Positions 1-7,346 of a DNA stretch of 64,000 nt are shown here, piece after piece. Source of the stretch: Peptococcaceae bacterium 1109 (lineage in GTDB: Bacteria > Bacillota > Limnochordia > Darwinibacteriales > Darwinibacteriaceae). The stretch covers positions 184,707 to 248,706 of the forward strand of contig LDJB01000001.1 in the NCBI GenBank assembly GCA_001028815.1. Direction: 5' to 3'. A program made the position numbers and the translations under genes. The notes under the pieces are model-generated. The model searched no databases, had not been told where the DNA came from, and was given only the letters and a program-made list of their open reading frames with translations. Each line of letters begins with the position of its first letter. Position 1 is the first letter of the stretch.

Positions 1-231
1 TTCGGTGGCGACGTGGTAGTGGAAGTAACAGTGGCTGGTGGCAAGATCGCCAGCATCCAAGTGGTAGAGCACTCTGAGACACCCTTTGTGGCTGGCTCAG
101 CAATTGATAAGTTAGTGCCCGCCATGGTGGAAGCCCAAGGCCCTGTAGATGCATACAGCGGTGCCACCATGACCAGCGAAGCACTGTTTGCGGCGGTAGC
201 CGCCGCTGTGAGCGGAGAGGAGGGGCGATAG
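1..231 (+). CDS. rnfG: RnfG-like FMN-binding subunit, C-terminal end (5' truncated by window)
   Basis: Only the last 76 residues are visible; the reading frame is open from base 1. They contain the FMN-binding domain signature DAYSGATMTSEA, in which the second Thr of the S-G-A-T type motif is the residue that carries covalently bound FMN in RnfG/NqrC proteins. The protein normally sits on the outer face of the membrane, anchored by one N-terminal helix, and passes electrons within the Rnf ion-translocating complex. It ends TAG directly before rnfE, with a strong AGGAGGGG ribosome site inside its last codons. The FMN site appears intact, in contrast to the lost cysteine sites of the next two genes. 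The family assignment is firm; the complete subunit cannot be judged. Confidence 0.85.
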   Translation, partial: FGGDVVVEVTVAGGKIASIQVVEHSETPFVAGSAIDKLVPAMVEAQGPVDAYSGATMTSEALFAAVAAAVSGEEGR

Positions 232-819
232 ATGAAAACCATTGTGGATGGTATTTTCAAACAGAATCCCGTATTCAAGTTGGCGCTGGGCCTCGCGCCA
301 GCCGTTGCCGTAACCACCCTGGCGTACAACGGTTTGGTGTTAGGGGTTGCCACCGGGATCGTGCTGTTGGTGGCTGCGGTGATCAGCGCTTTGCTTGCCA
401 AAATGATTCCCCAGACTTCCCGGCCGGTAGTACACATAGGGATATTGGCTGTACTGACCATGGGAACCTATCAGGTGCTCTTAAGGCTTGATCCGCAGGC
501 CGTGGCCAGCCTGGGCATCTTCCTGCCCTTGATCGTGGTAAACGGCTTTGTCCTCCACAGCCTGGAGAGGAACAGCAGTGTATCAGAGGCGGCTAGCGAT
601 GCGGTAGGCAAAGGTGCAGGGTTCTTGATTGCCCTTGTGCTCGTTGGGGCCATCCGTGAGCTGCTGGCCTATGGTACCATCTTCGGAGCTACGATTTTTG
701 AATATCAGCTGCCGCCGTTTGCACTGGCGGCCTCGGTACCAGGAGGAATGGTTATCCTCGGCCTCCTGTTGGCGTTGTACAATGCTGTTACTGGACAAGG
801 GGGCGAGTTGAGTGACTAA
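232..819 (+). CDS. rnfE: Electron transport complex subunit RnfE (RsxE/NqrD family), cysteine-free
   Basis: A 195-residue polytopic membrane protein of the NqrD/RnfE family with about six helices; family landmarks such as LGIFLPLIVVN (residues 94-104) and GAIREL are easy to recognise. In characterised Rnf and NQR complexes RnfE and RnfA each supply two cysteines that bind a [2Fe-2S] cluster in the middle of the membrane. Here the first (LGLCP in E. coli RsxE) is Ala22 in LGLAP and the second (the Cys of the VTNC or VVNC motif) is Gly105 in VVNG; the protein contains no cysteine at all. ATG start, AGGAGGGG ribosome site 6 nt upstream, 3' end overlaps rnfA by 8 bp. Family is certain; normal electron transfer through it is doubtful. 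Confidence 0.88.
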   Translation: MKTIVDGIFKQNPVFKLALGLAPAVAVTTLAYNGLVLGVATGIVLLVAAVISALLAKMIPQTSRPVVHIGILAVLTMGTYQVLLRLDPQAVASLGIFLPLIVVNGFVLHSLERNSSVSEAASDAVGKGAGFLIALVLVGAIRELLAYGTIFGATIFEYQLPPFALAASVPGGMVILGLLLALYNAVTGQGGELSD

Positions 820-1342
820 CGGATTGGAGTTCCTCGGTAAGGGCTTGATCACGCAAAACCTCATTCTTCTACAGGGACTAGGGATGTATGCCCTAACCCG
901 GCACACCAAGACCGTCCCGGGGGCACTTAAGGCAGGATCCTCCATGCTAGCCGCTATGGTAACGGCAGGACTGGGAGCTTGGGCCCTGAGCTTCGTTGAC
1001 ATCCCAGAATCCCTGGCCTTTATCAGCTCTCTCGCAGTGGCCTGCCTTGCAGCGTTCTTGTGGCAGCGCCTCTTGCAGATGCCCCCTTCCCTTACGGGAG
1101 GCCTCCTGGACAGCGCCCTAGTTGGACTGCTGCTCCTGATGGGTAGGGACCAAGTCATGGGCTTTGCCGCGGTAAGTTACGCGCTAAGTGCGGGACTGGG
1201 ATATCTGCTGGCCTTGATCGTCGTGGCATATGTCCGCCATCGTTTGGAGCTAGCACCCATTCCCAAGGCGTTCAGGGGTGTTCCTCTCATCTTGATTACC
1301 GCAGGCCTGCTGGGAATGGCTCTGTTGGGTTTTAAACTCTGA
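812..1342 (+). CDS. rnfA: Divergent RnfA-like membrane subunit lacking Fe-S cysteine ligands
   Basis: A 176-residue membrane protein with about six helices. The C-terminus (PIPKAFRG, LITAGLLGMALLGF) matches the RnfA ending (VPAPFRG, LITAGLMSLAFMGF in E. coli RsxA), which fixes the family. The N-terminal LGLCPF motif reads LGMYAL here, and the central LPLITTNC region is replaced by a GLLDSALVG stretch, so both cluster-binding cysteines are gone; the only Cys (in VACLAAF) lies elsewhere. GTG start overlapping rnfE. In the usual order rnfCDGEAB an rnfB gene would follow; instead an intrinsic terminator follows 16 bp after the stop. I infer a remodelled Rnf-like complex. It is less conserved than rnfE, so a functional name should be used with care. 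Confidence 0.75.
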   Translation: MTNGLEFLGKGLITQNLILLQGLGMYALTRHTKTVPGALKAGSSMLAAMVTAGLGAWALSFVDIPESLAFISSLAVACLAAFLWQRLLQMPPSLTGGLLDSALVGLLLLMGRDQVMGFAAVSYALSAGLGYLLALIVVAYVRHRLELAPIPKAFRGVPLILITAGLLGMALLGFKL

Positions 1343-1358
1343 TCAGTAAGGCATACAC

Positions 1359-1391
1359 CATCGGCTCCGCTTTCGGGGCCGATGTTTTTTT
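1359..1391 (+). terminator. Intrinsic terminator of the rnf operon
   Basis: A 10-bp stem CATCGGCTCC / GGGGCCGATG (one T-G pair) with a 6-nt loop, followed by seven T. It closes the rnf operon directly after rnfA, before any rnfB. Confidence 0.88.
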
Positions 1392-1485
1392 GAGTACAGA
1401 ATACAGAAAACAACGAAAATAGGCAGGAGTTCCTTCTTTAGTGGCGAAGTTAGATAGAGCCCAAGGGAGGGTGAGGAGGAACTCC

Positions 1486-1848
1486 ATGCAGCCGAGGCAC
1501 AGAATCTTGGTGGTTGCTTTGATCCTGTTTGCCCTCTTGGGCCAAGGAGTACGCTGGGCCGCCCAAGGCGAGGGTGGGCTAAGGGCCAACTTTGAGAGCC
1601 AGGTGTCCGCTCAGGAGCTTAGTTCCAAGGAGCGTCACTGCGATTTGGTGCATGTAAACACTGCTGGTATAGCCGAACTGCAAACCTTGCCCGGTATCGG
1701 CCCTGTGTATGCTCAGCGCATCATTGAGGCCCGGGAAGAGCAGCCCTTTACCAAGGTTGAGGACCTTCTGCGAGTGTCTGGCATCGGCCCAAAGCGCTTG
1801 CAGGCCTTAATGGATTTGGTCTGTTTCCACATGCCTGGTGGTGAGTAG
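1486..1848 (+). CDS. comEA: Competence protein ComEA, short helix-hairpin-helix form
   Basis: A 120-residue protein with an N-terminal membrane anchor (about residues 5-22) and a C-terminal pair of helix-hairpin-helix motifs (VNTAGIAELQTLPGIGPVYA and VEDLLRVSGIGPKRLQAL) that bind duplex DNA at the cell surface during transformation and hand it to ComEC. The SLBB-type domain found in Bacillus ComEA is absent, so this is the short form. The ATG at 1486 is chosen because GAGGAGGA lies 5 nt upstream; a GTG at 1441 in the same frame has a weaker site. Its end overlaps the comEC start by 11 bp, implying coupled translation. HhH proteins are widespread, but the comEC neighbour settles the assignment. 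Confidence 0.9.
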   Translation: MQPRHRILVVALILFALLGQGVRWAAQGEGGLRANFESQVSAQELSSKERHCDLVHVNTAGIAELQTLPGIGPVYAQRIIEAREEQPFTKVEDLLRVSGIGPKRLQALMDLVCFHMPGGE

Positions 1849-4141
1849 AGCCGTGCGGTTTGCTCCCCTTTTTGGGGCAATTGTCCTGGGAACCGTTCTC
1901 GGTTCCCAGGACGTTGCCGTTGAGGGTCCTGCAGTATGGGGCTTGCTGGGCGGCACAGCCCTTACCTGGCTGTGGCTAGAGTTTCGCGGGAGCAGCTGGG
2001 CTCAGGGGCTGTTCTGGGTTGTTGTGGTGGCTGGGGCGTTCCTCAGGGCTGAGCTTGCCTTCCAAGAGGTGCAGTGGAGTACAGAACCTTACCAGGGCGT
2101 GGCTATCCAGGTTTCCCAGATAGAAGAGGCAGGGAGCTCCCTACGGGTCCTAGGAGACTATCCGCCCATGGGGGTCAAAGTAGCGGTACACCTGGCCCCT
2201 GACGAGGAGGTGGAGATCGGGGACACGGTGGTCTTCAGCGGGCTAGTAGGCACGCCACCGGAAGCTCCTAATCCTGGCGTTTTCTGTTACAAGACCTACT
2301 TGGCTGCCCGAGGAGCGGCAGGGGTGTGTTGGCCGGATCAATATGTGGTTCGGCGCGGCGCTGGTCCGCCCATACTGGCGCGCATACGCTCCTACTTCGC
2401 CCGGAATATCCAGGAGAGTCTGTCCAACCCCGGTTTGGTCCTATCCCTTGTTCTAGGAGACCGTTCTCAGCTTTCCAACGAGCAAAGCGAACGGTGGCGT
2501 GCACTTGGAACCGGGCACTTGCTAGCGATTTCTGGAACGCATCTAGGGCTGCTTGCTCTGGTTGTGGGCGTGGTGTTGAGCCGCTCCTCTCTGGGCCGAT
2601 TAGGCAGGTTTGTCGTACTCCAAGCCATCCTGGGCGGTTATGTACTGCTCGTCGGAGCGCGCCCGTCAACGCTGCGGGCGTTTTTGGCCGGGCTTGCTGG
2701 TGGGTGGGCTGGCGTGCGCCGCCGTCAGGCAAGTGGTTTGGAGATCTGGGCGCTAGTGGGATGTTTACTGCTCTTAGTAGAACCTCGGCTAGTTAGGGAT
2801 ATTAGCTTTCAGCTTTCCTTCGGAGCCGCCGGAGGTATTCTCCTGTGGGGGCCTCTGTTAAGGTTCTCCCGGGTTCGCCCAGCTCTGCGCTGGGTTCTTT
2901 CATCGCTAGCCGTCTCTGCAGCTGCACAGCTCAGCATCATGCCCCTGGTGCTTCAGCATTTTGGGAGTTTTCCCCTCTTGGGCACCGCGGCCACTCTCAT
3001 CATGCTGCCCTTTGTCACAGTCCTGTTAGGCGGCGGCATACTAATAGGCCTGGGAGCAGGTGCACTGGGTATTGCCCCTTTGCTGGAAATGCTCCTGGGA
3101 GTCCTGGAAATAATCGAGGTGGGGCTAGTCAAGTGGGCCGTGGCTTGGCAGCCCATGCGGATTGGCGTAGATGTGTGGCTTTTGTGGTGCTTCTTCATCT
3201 ATTCCGGATGGCGCTTGCGGCAGCCCCAGATTACCCGGCCCCGCATGACGCTGCGCCGCCTAAGCATTGGTGCCCTGTGTGTGGCCGTGGTGTTTTCCCT
3301 GCCTCCGCAGTGGAAGTATCCTCTGGAGGTGACGGCCCTCAATGTAGGGCAGGGGGACTGCCTCTTCATCTTGACTCCCTCCAACCAAACCATTCTCATC
3401 GATGGTGGGGGCGACTCCCTCTACTGGCAGGAGCGGGGGCGGAATGTGGGGTTAGAGCGGGTAGTGCCCTACCTCAAGCACCGCGGGGTGGAAAAGCTAG
3501 ATCTGGTAATCCTCAGCCATCCCCACGAAGACCACCTTTTCGGACTCTTGGCTGTCTTGGAAAATTTCCCCGTGGGCATGGTGTTGGATAACGGACAAGG
3601 GACAGACTCGCCAAGCTATGAGAAGTACTTAACCCTCCTAGCTGAAAAGGGTATTCATCCCCACCCGGTTCAGGCTGGGGATGAAATGGCCCTGGAGGGT
3701 GGAGTGCGGCTGAGGTTTCTTCACCCTCACAGGAGCACTCTAGAGTATCTCAGCCACAATGATGCCTCTGTGGTCGTCGCTCTGGACTTTCAGAGAAGCA
3801 CTATGCTGTTCACAGGTGATTTGGAGGCAGTGGGCCTTCTCGAACTTCTCCAGCGTATCGGCCCCAACGCGCTTAAGGCAGATGTGGTTAAAGTCCCCCA
3901 CCACGGCAGCCGTTCCTCGTTAGACCCCCGCCTCTATGAGGCCGTTGACCCTGCTTGGGCGCTCATCTGCGTAGGCCCTAACTCCTTTGGCCATCCACAT
4001 GGGGAGGTCTTAGCGCACCTCGAAGAACAAGGCATCCCGTGGCGTACTACGTCCAACGGGCCCGTTTCATTCTACTCCATCTTTGGTTTTGTCTGGGTAA
4101 GATGTGGGGAGGGGTTCCGCAACGGACAGGGAATCAACTAG
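1838..4141 (+). CDS. comEC: DNA internalization channel ComEC/Rec2
   Basis: A 767-residue membrane protein that forms the channel for single-stranded DNA uptake. N-terminal helices (1-70) precede an OB-like region, then the Competence domain begins near residue 195 with the family signature LAISGTHLGLLA (229-240) and runs through multiple helices to about 450. The C-terminal metallo-beta-lactamase-like domain has NVGQGD (502-507), LIDGGG and the metal-binding SHPHEDH (560-566), plus a late PHHGSRSS motif, so the presumed nuclease site looks intact. GTG start inside the end of comEA without a strong ribosome site, suggesting translational coupling. Length is typical for fused ComEC/Rec2. Confidence 0.95.
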   Translation: MVSRAVRFAPLFGAIVLGTVLGSQDVAVEGPAVWGLLGGTALTWLWLEFRGSSWAQGLFWVVVVAGAFLRAELAFQEVQWSTEPYQGVAIQVSQIEEAGSSLRVLGDYPPMGVKVAVHLAPDEEVEIGDTVVFSGLVGTPPEAPNPGVFCYKTYLAARGAAGVCWPDQYVVRRGAGPPILARIRSYFARNIQESLSNPGLVLSLVLGDRSQLSNEQSERWRALGTGHLLAISGTHLGLLALVVGVVLSRSSLGRLGRFVVLQAILGGYVLLVGARPSTLRAFLAGLAGGWAGVRRRQASGLEIWALVGCLLLLVEPRLVRDISFQLSFGAAGGILLWGPLLRFSRVRPALRWVLSSLAVSAAAQLSIMPLVLQHFGSFPLLGTAATLIMLPFVTVLLGGGILIGLGAGALGIAPLLEMLLGVLEIIEVGLVKWAVAWQPMRIGVDVWLLWCFFIYSGWRLRQPQITRPRMTLRRLSIGALCVAVVFSLPPQWKYPLEVTALNVGQGDCLFILTPSNQTILIDGGGDSLYWQERGRNVGLERVVPYLKHRGVEKLDLVILSHPHEDHLFGLLAVLENFPVGMVLDNGQGTDSPSYEKYLTLLAEKGIHPHPVQAGDEMALEGGVRLRFLHPHRSTLEYLSHNDASVVVALDFQRSTMLFTGDLEAVGLLELLQRIGPNALKADVVKVPHHGSRSSLDPRLYEAVDPAWALICVGPNSFGHPHGEVLAHLEEQGIPWRTTSNGPVSFYSIFGFVWVRCGEGFRNGQGIN

Positions 4142-5161
4142 GTGGAGGGGTATGAGTTGCAGAAGGTACTTGAGAGCATAAAAACTGGCCAGCTTCAGAA
4201 GGTTTACACTGTGCACGGCCCCGAGGCAGCATGGCATACCGCGGTGTACAAGGCTCTGCATGATCGAGTGGCCGAGAGTGGATTTGGAGACTGGAACTGG
4301 AGTGTTTACCACGGGAGTAAGGATTTCTTGGTGGACGAACTCCTTACTGACATGGCCACGCTGCCGTGGGGGAGCGGGGAAAAGGTTGCGGTTTTGAAGG
4401 ATGCCCACCTCGTTCCCGCGGAAGAACTTGAGCGCCTCGCGAAGTGGCTGAAGGAGCATGAGCCACCGGGGTGCTTGGCCGCGTTTTTTGGCAAGCTCGA
4501 TACGCGGTTGCGGTACGCAAAGCTTTTCTTGAGTTTGGGGATGGAGATTAACTGCAACCAATTGCAGGGGGAGGAGCTGTTGCGCCACATCGCCGGCTAC
4601 TGTATTGCGCGGGGGAAGTCTATTTCCCGGGCCGCGGGAGAGCTGTTCATGGAGATGGCAGGCAGCGATCTGCAGTTTATCCACAACGAGCTGGACAAGC
4701 TAATCAGTTATGCGGGGGAAGGGCAAGAGATCACACGGGAGATGGTACAGGAAGTAGCATCACTTGCCCCGGGAGAGGCGGAGCAAAATGCAGTGTTCGC
4801 CATGACCGAACAGATTGCAGCAGGGGATCAGAAAGCAGCCCTTGCCGCGCTGGACAGGCTCCTGGATGCGGGGGAGAACCCCTTTAGAATCCTGCCCCTC
4901 ATCGAGCGGGAGCTGCGCCTTCTCCTTGCTGCAAAGACTCACAGCGGAAACTTCGAGGATACGGCAAAAGCAATGGGGGAACGGAGCCCCTATCCCGTGC
5001 GGAAGGCAGCGAAGTACGCACCTCGTTTCTCCCTGGATCAGCTTTATCAGGGATTCGGTGCCGTGGTGGAGGCAGACCAGGAGATGAAGCTGGGTGCCTC
5101 CGGTGAAGCCGTGCTCCGGGATCTAGTGATTCGCCTGACGCTCCTGCCTCACGAAGGGTAG
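4142..5161 (+). CDS. holA: DNA polymerase III delta subunit
   Basis: A 339-residue clamp-loader delta subunit, which opens the beta sliding clamp within the tau-delta-delta' complex. The N-terminus (YELQKVLESIKTGQLQKVY followed by HGPE) matches the HolA start, where an inactive AAA-like fold lacks a P-loop; the C-terminal collar helices follow from about residue 215. It abuts the comEC stop. GTG 4142 keeps the conserved YEL residues; a TTG at 4157 has a better spaced GGAGGGG site and is a possible alternative. comEC-holA-rpsT is a classical Bacillota neighbourhood. Confidence 0.92.
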   Translation: MEGYELQKVLESIKTGQLQKVYTVHGPEAAWHTAVYKALHDRVAESGFGDWNWSVYHGSKDFLVDELLTDMATLPWGSGEKVAVLKDAHLVPAEELERLAKWLKEHEPPGCLAAFFGKLDTRLRYAKLFLSLGMEINCNQLQGEELLRHIAGYCIARGKSISRAAGELFMEMAGSDLQFIHNELDKLISYAGEGQEITREMVQEVASLAPGEAEQNAVFAMTEQIAAGDQKAALAALDRLLDAGENPFRILPLIERELRLLLAAKTHSGNFEDTAKAMGERSPYPVRKAAKYAPRFSLDQLYQGFGAVVEADQEMKLGASGEAVLRDLVIRLTLLPHEG

Positions 5162-5192
5162 AAAAAAACGCCTCTTCCATGCGGAGAAGCGT
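5162..5192 (-). terminator. Intrinsic terminator of rpsT (minus strand), possibly bidirectional
   Basis: Read on the minus strand, an imperfect stem beginning ACGCTTCT pairs with AGAGGCGT and is followed by seven T. It lies between the convergent ends of holA and rpsT and probably serves both. Confidence 0.75.
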
Positions 5193-5208
5193 CTGTTAAC
5201 ATGTATCC

Positions 5209-5466
5209 TTATGAACTAGCAAGTTTCTTGGTGAGCCGGGACTTGGTGCGGGCCGCGGCATTCTTGTGGATGATACCACGTGCTGCAGCCTTGTCCAACG
5301 CACGGATCGCCTTTTTCAGATTGTCCTGAGCGTTGGCCCGATCTCCCTCAAGAGATTGGAGATAGCGCTTAATGCTGGTTTTCAAAGCAGACTTATGCGC
5401 AACTTTAATGGCGCGCTTAGTGCGGTTTACCCGAATGCGCTTTTCCGCAGATTTGCTGTTAGCCAC
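5209..5466 (-). CDS. rpsT: Ribosomal protein S20
   Basis: An 85-residue basic protein of the small ribosomal subunit that binds the 5' domain of 16S rRNA. The N-terminus ANSKSAEKRIRVN and the Lys/Arg-rich alpha-helical sequence are characteristic. It starts with GTG, preceded by AAGGAGGTGA with good spacing. It is a single-gene unit on the minus strand, facing away from gpr and towards holA, with an extended -10 promoter upstream and a terminator after the stop. A GTG start has a translational-control precedent in other bacterial rpsT genes (E. coli uses UUG), but no control element is seen here. Confidence 0.96.
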   Translation of the reverse strand: MANSKSAEKRIRVNRTKRAIKVAHKSALKTSIKRYLQSLEGDRANAQDNLKKAIRALDKAAARGIIHKNAAARTKSRLTKKLASS

Positions 5467-5501
5467 TCCTGTTCACCTCCTTGGGGAAAATCACCTTTGA
5501 C

Positions 5502-5530
5502 ATTATATCATCCCAGAAACGTAAGTGCAA
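5502..5530 (-). promoter_or_regulatory. Sigma-A type promoter of rpsT with extended -10
   Basis: On the minus strand: TTGCAC, 17 bp, TATAAT, with TGA directly before TATAAT giving an extended -10. It lies about 40-65 bp upstream of the rpsT start codon. Confidence 0.82.
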
Positions 5531-5624
5531 GAGTGCGGGGACAAATTCCCGTGAAGTGGTTCAAGAGAATGAATTCGCCTCTCCTGGTTACCATAAGAGT
5601 AACATCGCCAGTTGGAGGGGTATT

Positions 5625-6704
5625 ATGCAGGAATACCGCGCACAGGAATTCTTTGAGAAATATAGTGTCCGCACAGACTTGGCCCTGGAGGCCCATGAAG
5701 TAGTGGTGGAACGGGAAGGGCCCTTGGAGCTCCCCGGAGTCAACGTATCTAGGGTAGAAAAGGAACAGGCGGTTATCAGCCGGGTAGTGGTGGAAAATGA
5801 AGTGGGGGCTCGCATGATCGGTAAAGCTCCTGGGCGCTACAGCACAATTGAGTCAAGAGCCCTTAGAGAGCACAACCGGGAGGTCCATGAAGACCTTGCC
5901 CGGTATCTAGCGGAGGAGCTGGATTGGTTTATCCAAGATACGCAGCTGGGGCCGGAAGATCCCATCTTAGTAGTGGGGCTTGGCAACTGGAATGCCACTC
6001 CAGATGCGCTTGGGCCTCGGGTGGTGCAGAACATAATGGTTACCCGCCACCTCTTAGGGATGACGCCTCCAGAGCTGCGTCACGGGCTCAGGCCCATCGC
6101 TGCCATCTCCCCTGGTGTTTTGGGGCTTACTGGCATTGAAACAGGAGAGATCATCATGGGAGTTACCGACCGGATTGGCGCGAAAGCGGTAATATGTATC
6201 GATGCCTTGGCGAGCCGTAGTGTAGAGCGGCTGTGCAGCACGATCCAGATTTCGGATACAGGGATTCACCCTGGGGCCGGTGTGGGGAACCGCCGCCTAG
6301 CCATCAACCAGGAGACCCTAGGCATCCCGGTGATCGCCATCGGGGTACCCACGGTAGTGCATGCAACCACAATTGTAGCGGATGCCATGGACCTTTTAGC
6401 AGGCCAGCGGCCCGCGAGCCACGTCCAGGAAAGTCCGCCGCAGCGCACCACATTCCGGGTTGACCCCCGTTCCTTCATGGGGCCCCAGGCAGAGCCTCAA
6501 CCCGCGGGCCAGCCGCAGATGAGCGGGGAGGAAAAGCACCGGCTATTCCAGGAAGTCCTAGCACCTTACATGGGCTCCATGATTGTCACGCCGAAAGAAA
6601 TCGACGTCCTCATTGAGGAAGTGACAGATGTTGTGGCTGGGGCTCTGAACATCGTGTTTCACGAAGGTGTGGACTACGATGAAGTGTTTCAGTATCTCAC
6701 CTAA
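5625..6704 (+). CDS. gpr: GPR endopeptidase, spore germination protease
   Basis: A 359-residue germination protease that degrades small acid-soluble spore proteins when the spore germinates. It is made as a zymogen and removes its own N-terminal propeptide. The start of the mature region (RTDLALEAHE) and the core VVGLGNWNATPDALGPRVV are family hallmarks; the latter contains one of the conserved acidic residues proposed for catalysis. ATG 5625 is chosen because GGAGGGG lies 4 nt upstream and the length then fits the family; the open frame extends back to 5481 without support. It lies between rpsT and spoIIP as in Bacillus and Clostridia. Strong evidence that the organism forms endospores. Confidence 0.96.
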   Translation: MQEYRAQEFFEKYSVRTDLALEAHEVVVEREGPLELPGVNVSRVEKEQAVISRVVVENEVGARMIGKAPGRYSTIESRALREHNREVHEDLARYLAEELDWFIQDTQLGPEDPILVVGLGNWNATPDALGPRVVQNIMVTRHLLGMTPPELRHGLRPIAAISPGVLGLTGIETGEIIMGVTDRIGAKAVICIDALASRSVERLCSTIQISDTGIHPGAGVGNRRLAINQETLGIPVIAIGVPTVVHATTIVADAMDLLAGQRPASHVQESPPQRTTFRVDPRSFMGPQAEPQPAGQPQMSGEEKHRLFQEVLAPYMGSMIVTPKEIDVLIEEVTDVVAGALNIVFHEGVDYDEVFQYLT

Positions 6705-6719
6705 CGCCAGAGGCGATCT

Positions 6720-6751
6720 GAGAGCCGTATAAAGGCTCTCCTTTTTATTTT
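6720..6751 (+). terminator. Intrinsic terminator of gpr
   Basis: Perfect 7-bp stem GAGAGCC / GGCTCTC with a 7-nt loop, followed by CTTTTTATTTT. The T tract contains the stop codon of the convergent minus-strand gene. Confidence 0.88.
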
Positions 6752-7266
6752 CCCGCTAAGGGCCTGTCAATCGCGACGTGGCCGCCGATGGTCTCCACCA
6801 TCTCTTCCTCGATCAAGATCTGTACTTGTTGGATCTGGGGAAACTGAGTCAAAGTATGTACGATTGCCTGCACCAGGTTTGATTCATTTTGCGACCCGCC
6901 AATGTAGTCTTCCCGCAGGGCCTTGCTGAAGCTCACAGTGGCAAGGCCCCCTTCTACGGTCAGGCTTTCCACCCTTGTGCGAGGCGAGATTGCTGGCCGC
7001 AAGCCCTCATCTGGCTTGGGCCCCTCAATCAGGAGCTCGAGGGCCTTTAGTGGAGTCGCGGGCCCAGAGACTTTACGGGCCACGGGGGTGAGGACAAAAT
7101 CGGTTGGTGTGTCCTTGACTAGGTAAATCGTGATGTCCGACTCCTGCAGGCCAGCTAGTTCCTTCTGAAGCTGCACCACCTCCCTTTCCAGAGTGTGGTT
7201 CCGCCAGAGTAAGTAACCGCCTGCCGCGATTAACAAAACTATCAGCAATATGCCAAAAGTACGCAT
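6745..7266 (-). CDS. GerMN-domain membrane-anchored protein
   Basis: A 173-residue protein with one N-terminal membrane helix (about residues 4-20), a short coiled-coil-like stretch (LEREVVQLQKELAGLQ), and a GerMN domain from about residue 48 to the end, recognisable by ITIYLV, the TPLKALELLIEGP stretch and VQILIEE. GerMN domains occur in GerM, which works in sporulation and germination, and in lipoproteins such as LpqB. It has no lipobox cysteine. ATG 7266 is chosen because GAGAGG lies 9 nt upstream; the ATG at 7275 would touch that site. It is divergent from spoIIP and convergent with gpr, so a sporulation role is likely by context but not shown. Confidence 0.8.
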   Translation of the reverse strand: MRTFGILLIVLLIAAGGYLLWRNHTLEREVVQLQKELAGLQESDITIYLVKDTPTDFVLTPVARKVSGPATPLKALELLIEGPKPDEGLRPAISPRTRVESLTVEGGLATVSFSKALREDYIGGSQNESNLVQAIVHTLTQFPQIQQVQILIEEEMVETIGGHVAIDRPLAGK

Positions 7267-7346
7267 GGCAACCATCCTCTCTCACACATAGTCTATCATA
7301 ATCCACTTCCTGGACAAATATATTACTGGTGGGAAGAGGTGGCAGG

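Noticed and set aside
583-1158. A 191-codon minus-strand open frame
   Set aside because: It lies opposite rnfE and rnfA, which have clear family similarity; it has no recognisable domain and no ribosome site.
2845-3591. A 248-codon plus-strand open frame inside comEC
   Set aside because: Shadow of comEC in another frame; Pro/His/Arg-rich composition typical of frame shadows in GC-rich DNA.
5560-5605. Possible sigma-F/G type promoter before gpr (CATAAGAG)
   Set aside because: One mismatch in the -10 and no convincing -35 spacing; too weak to list, although gpr would be expected to use such a promoter.
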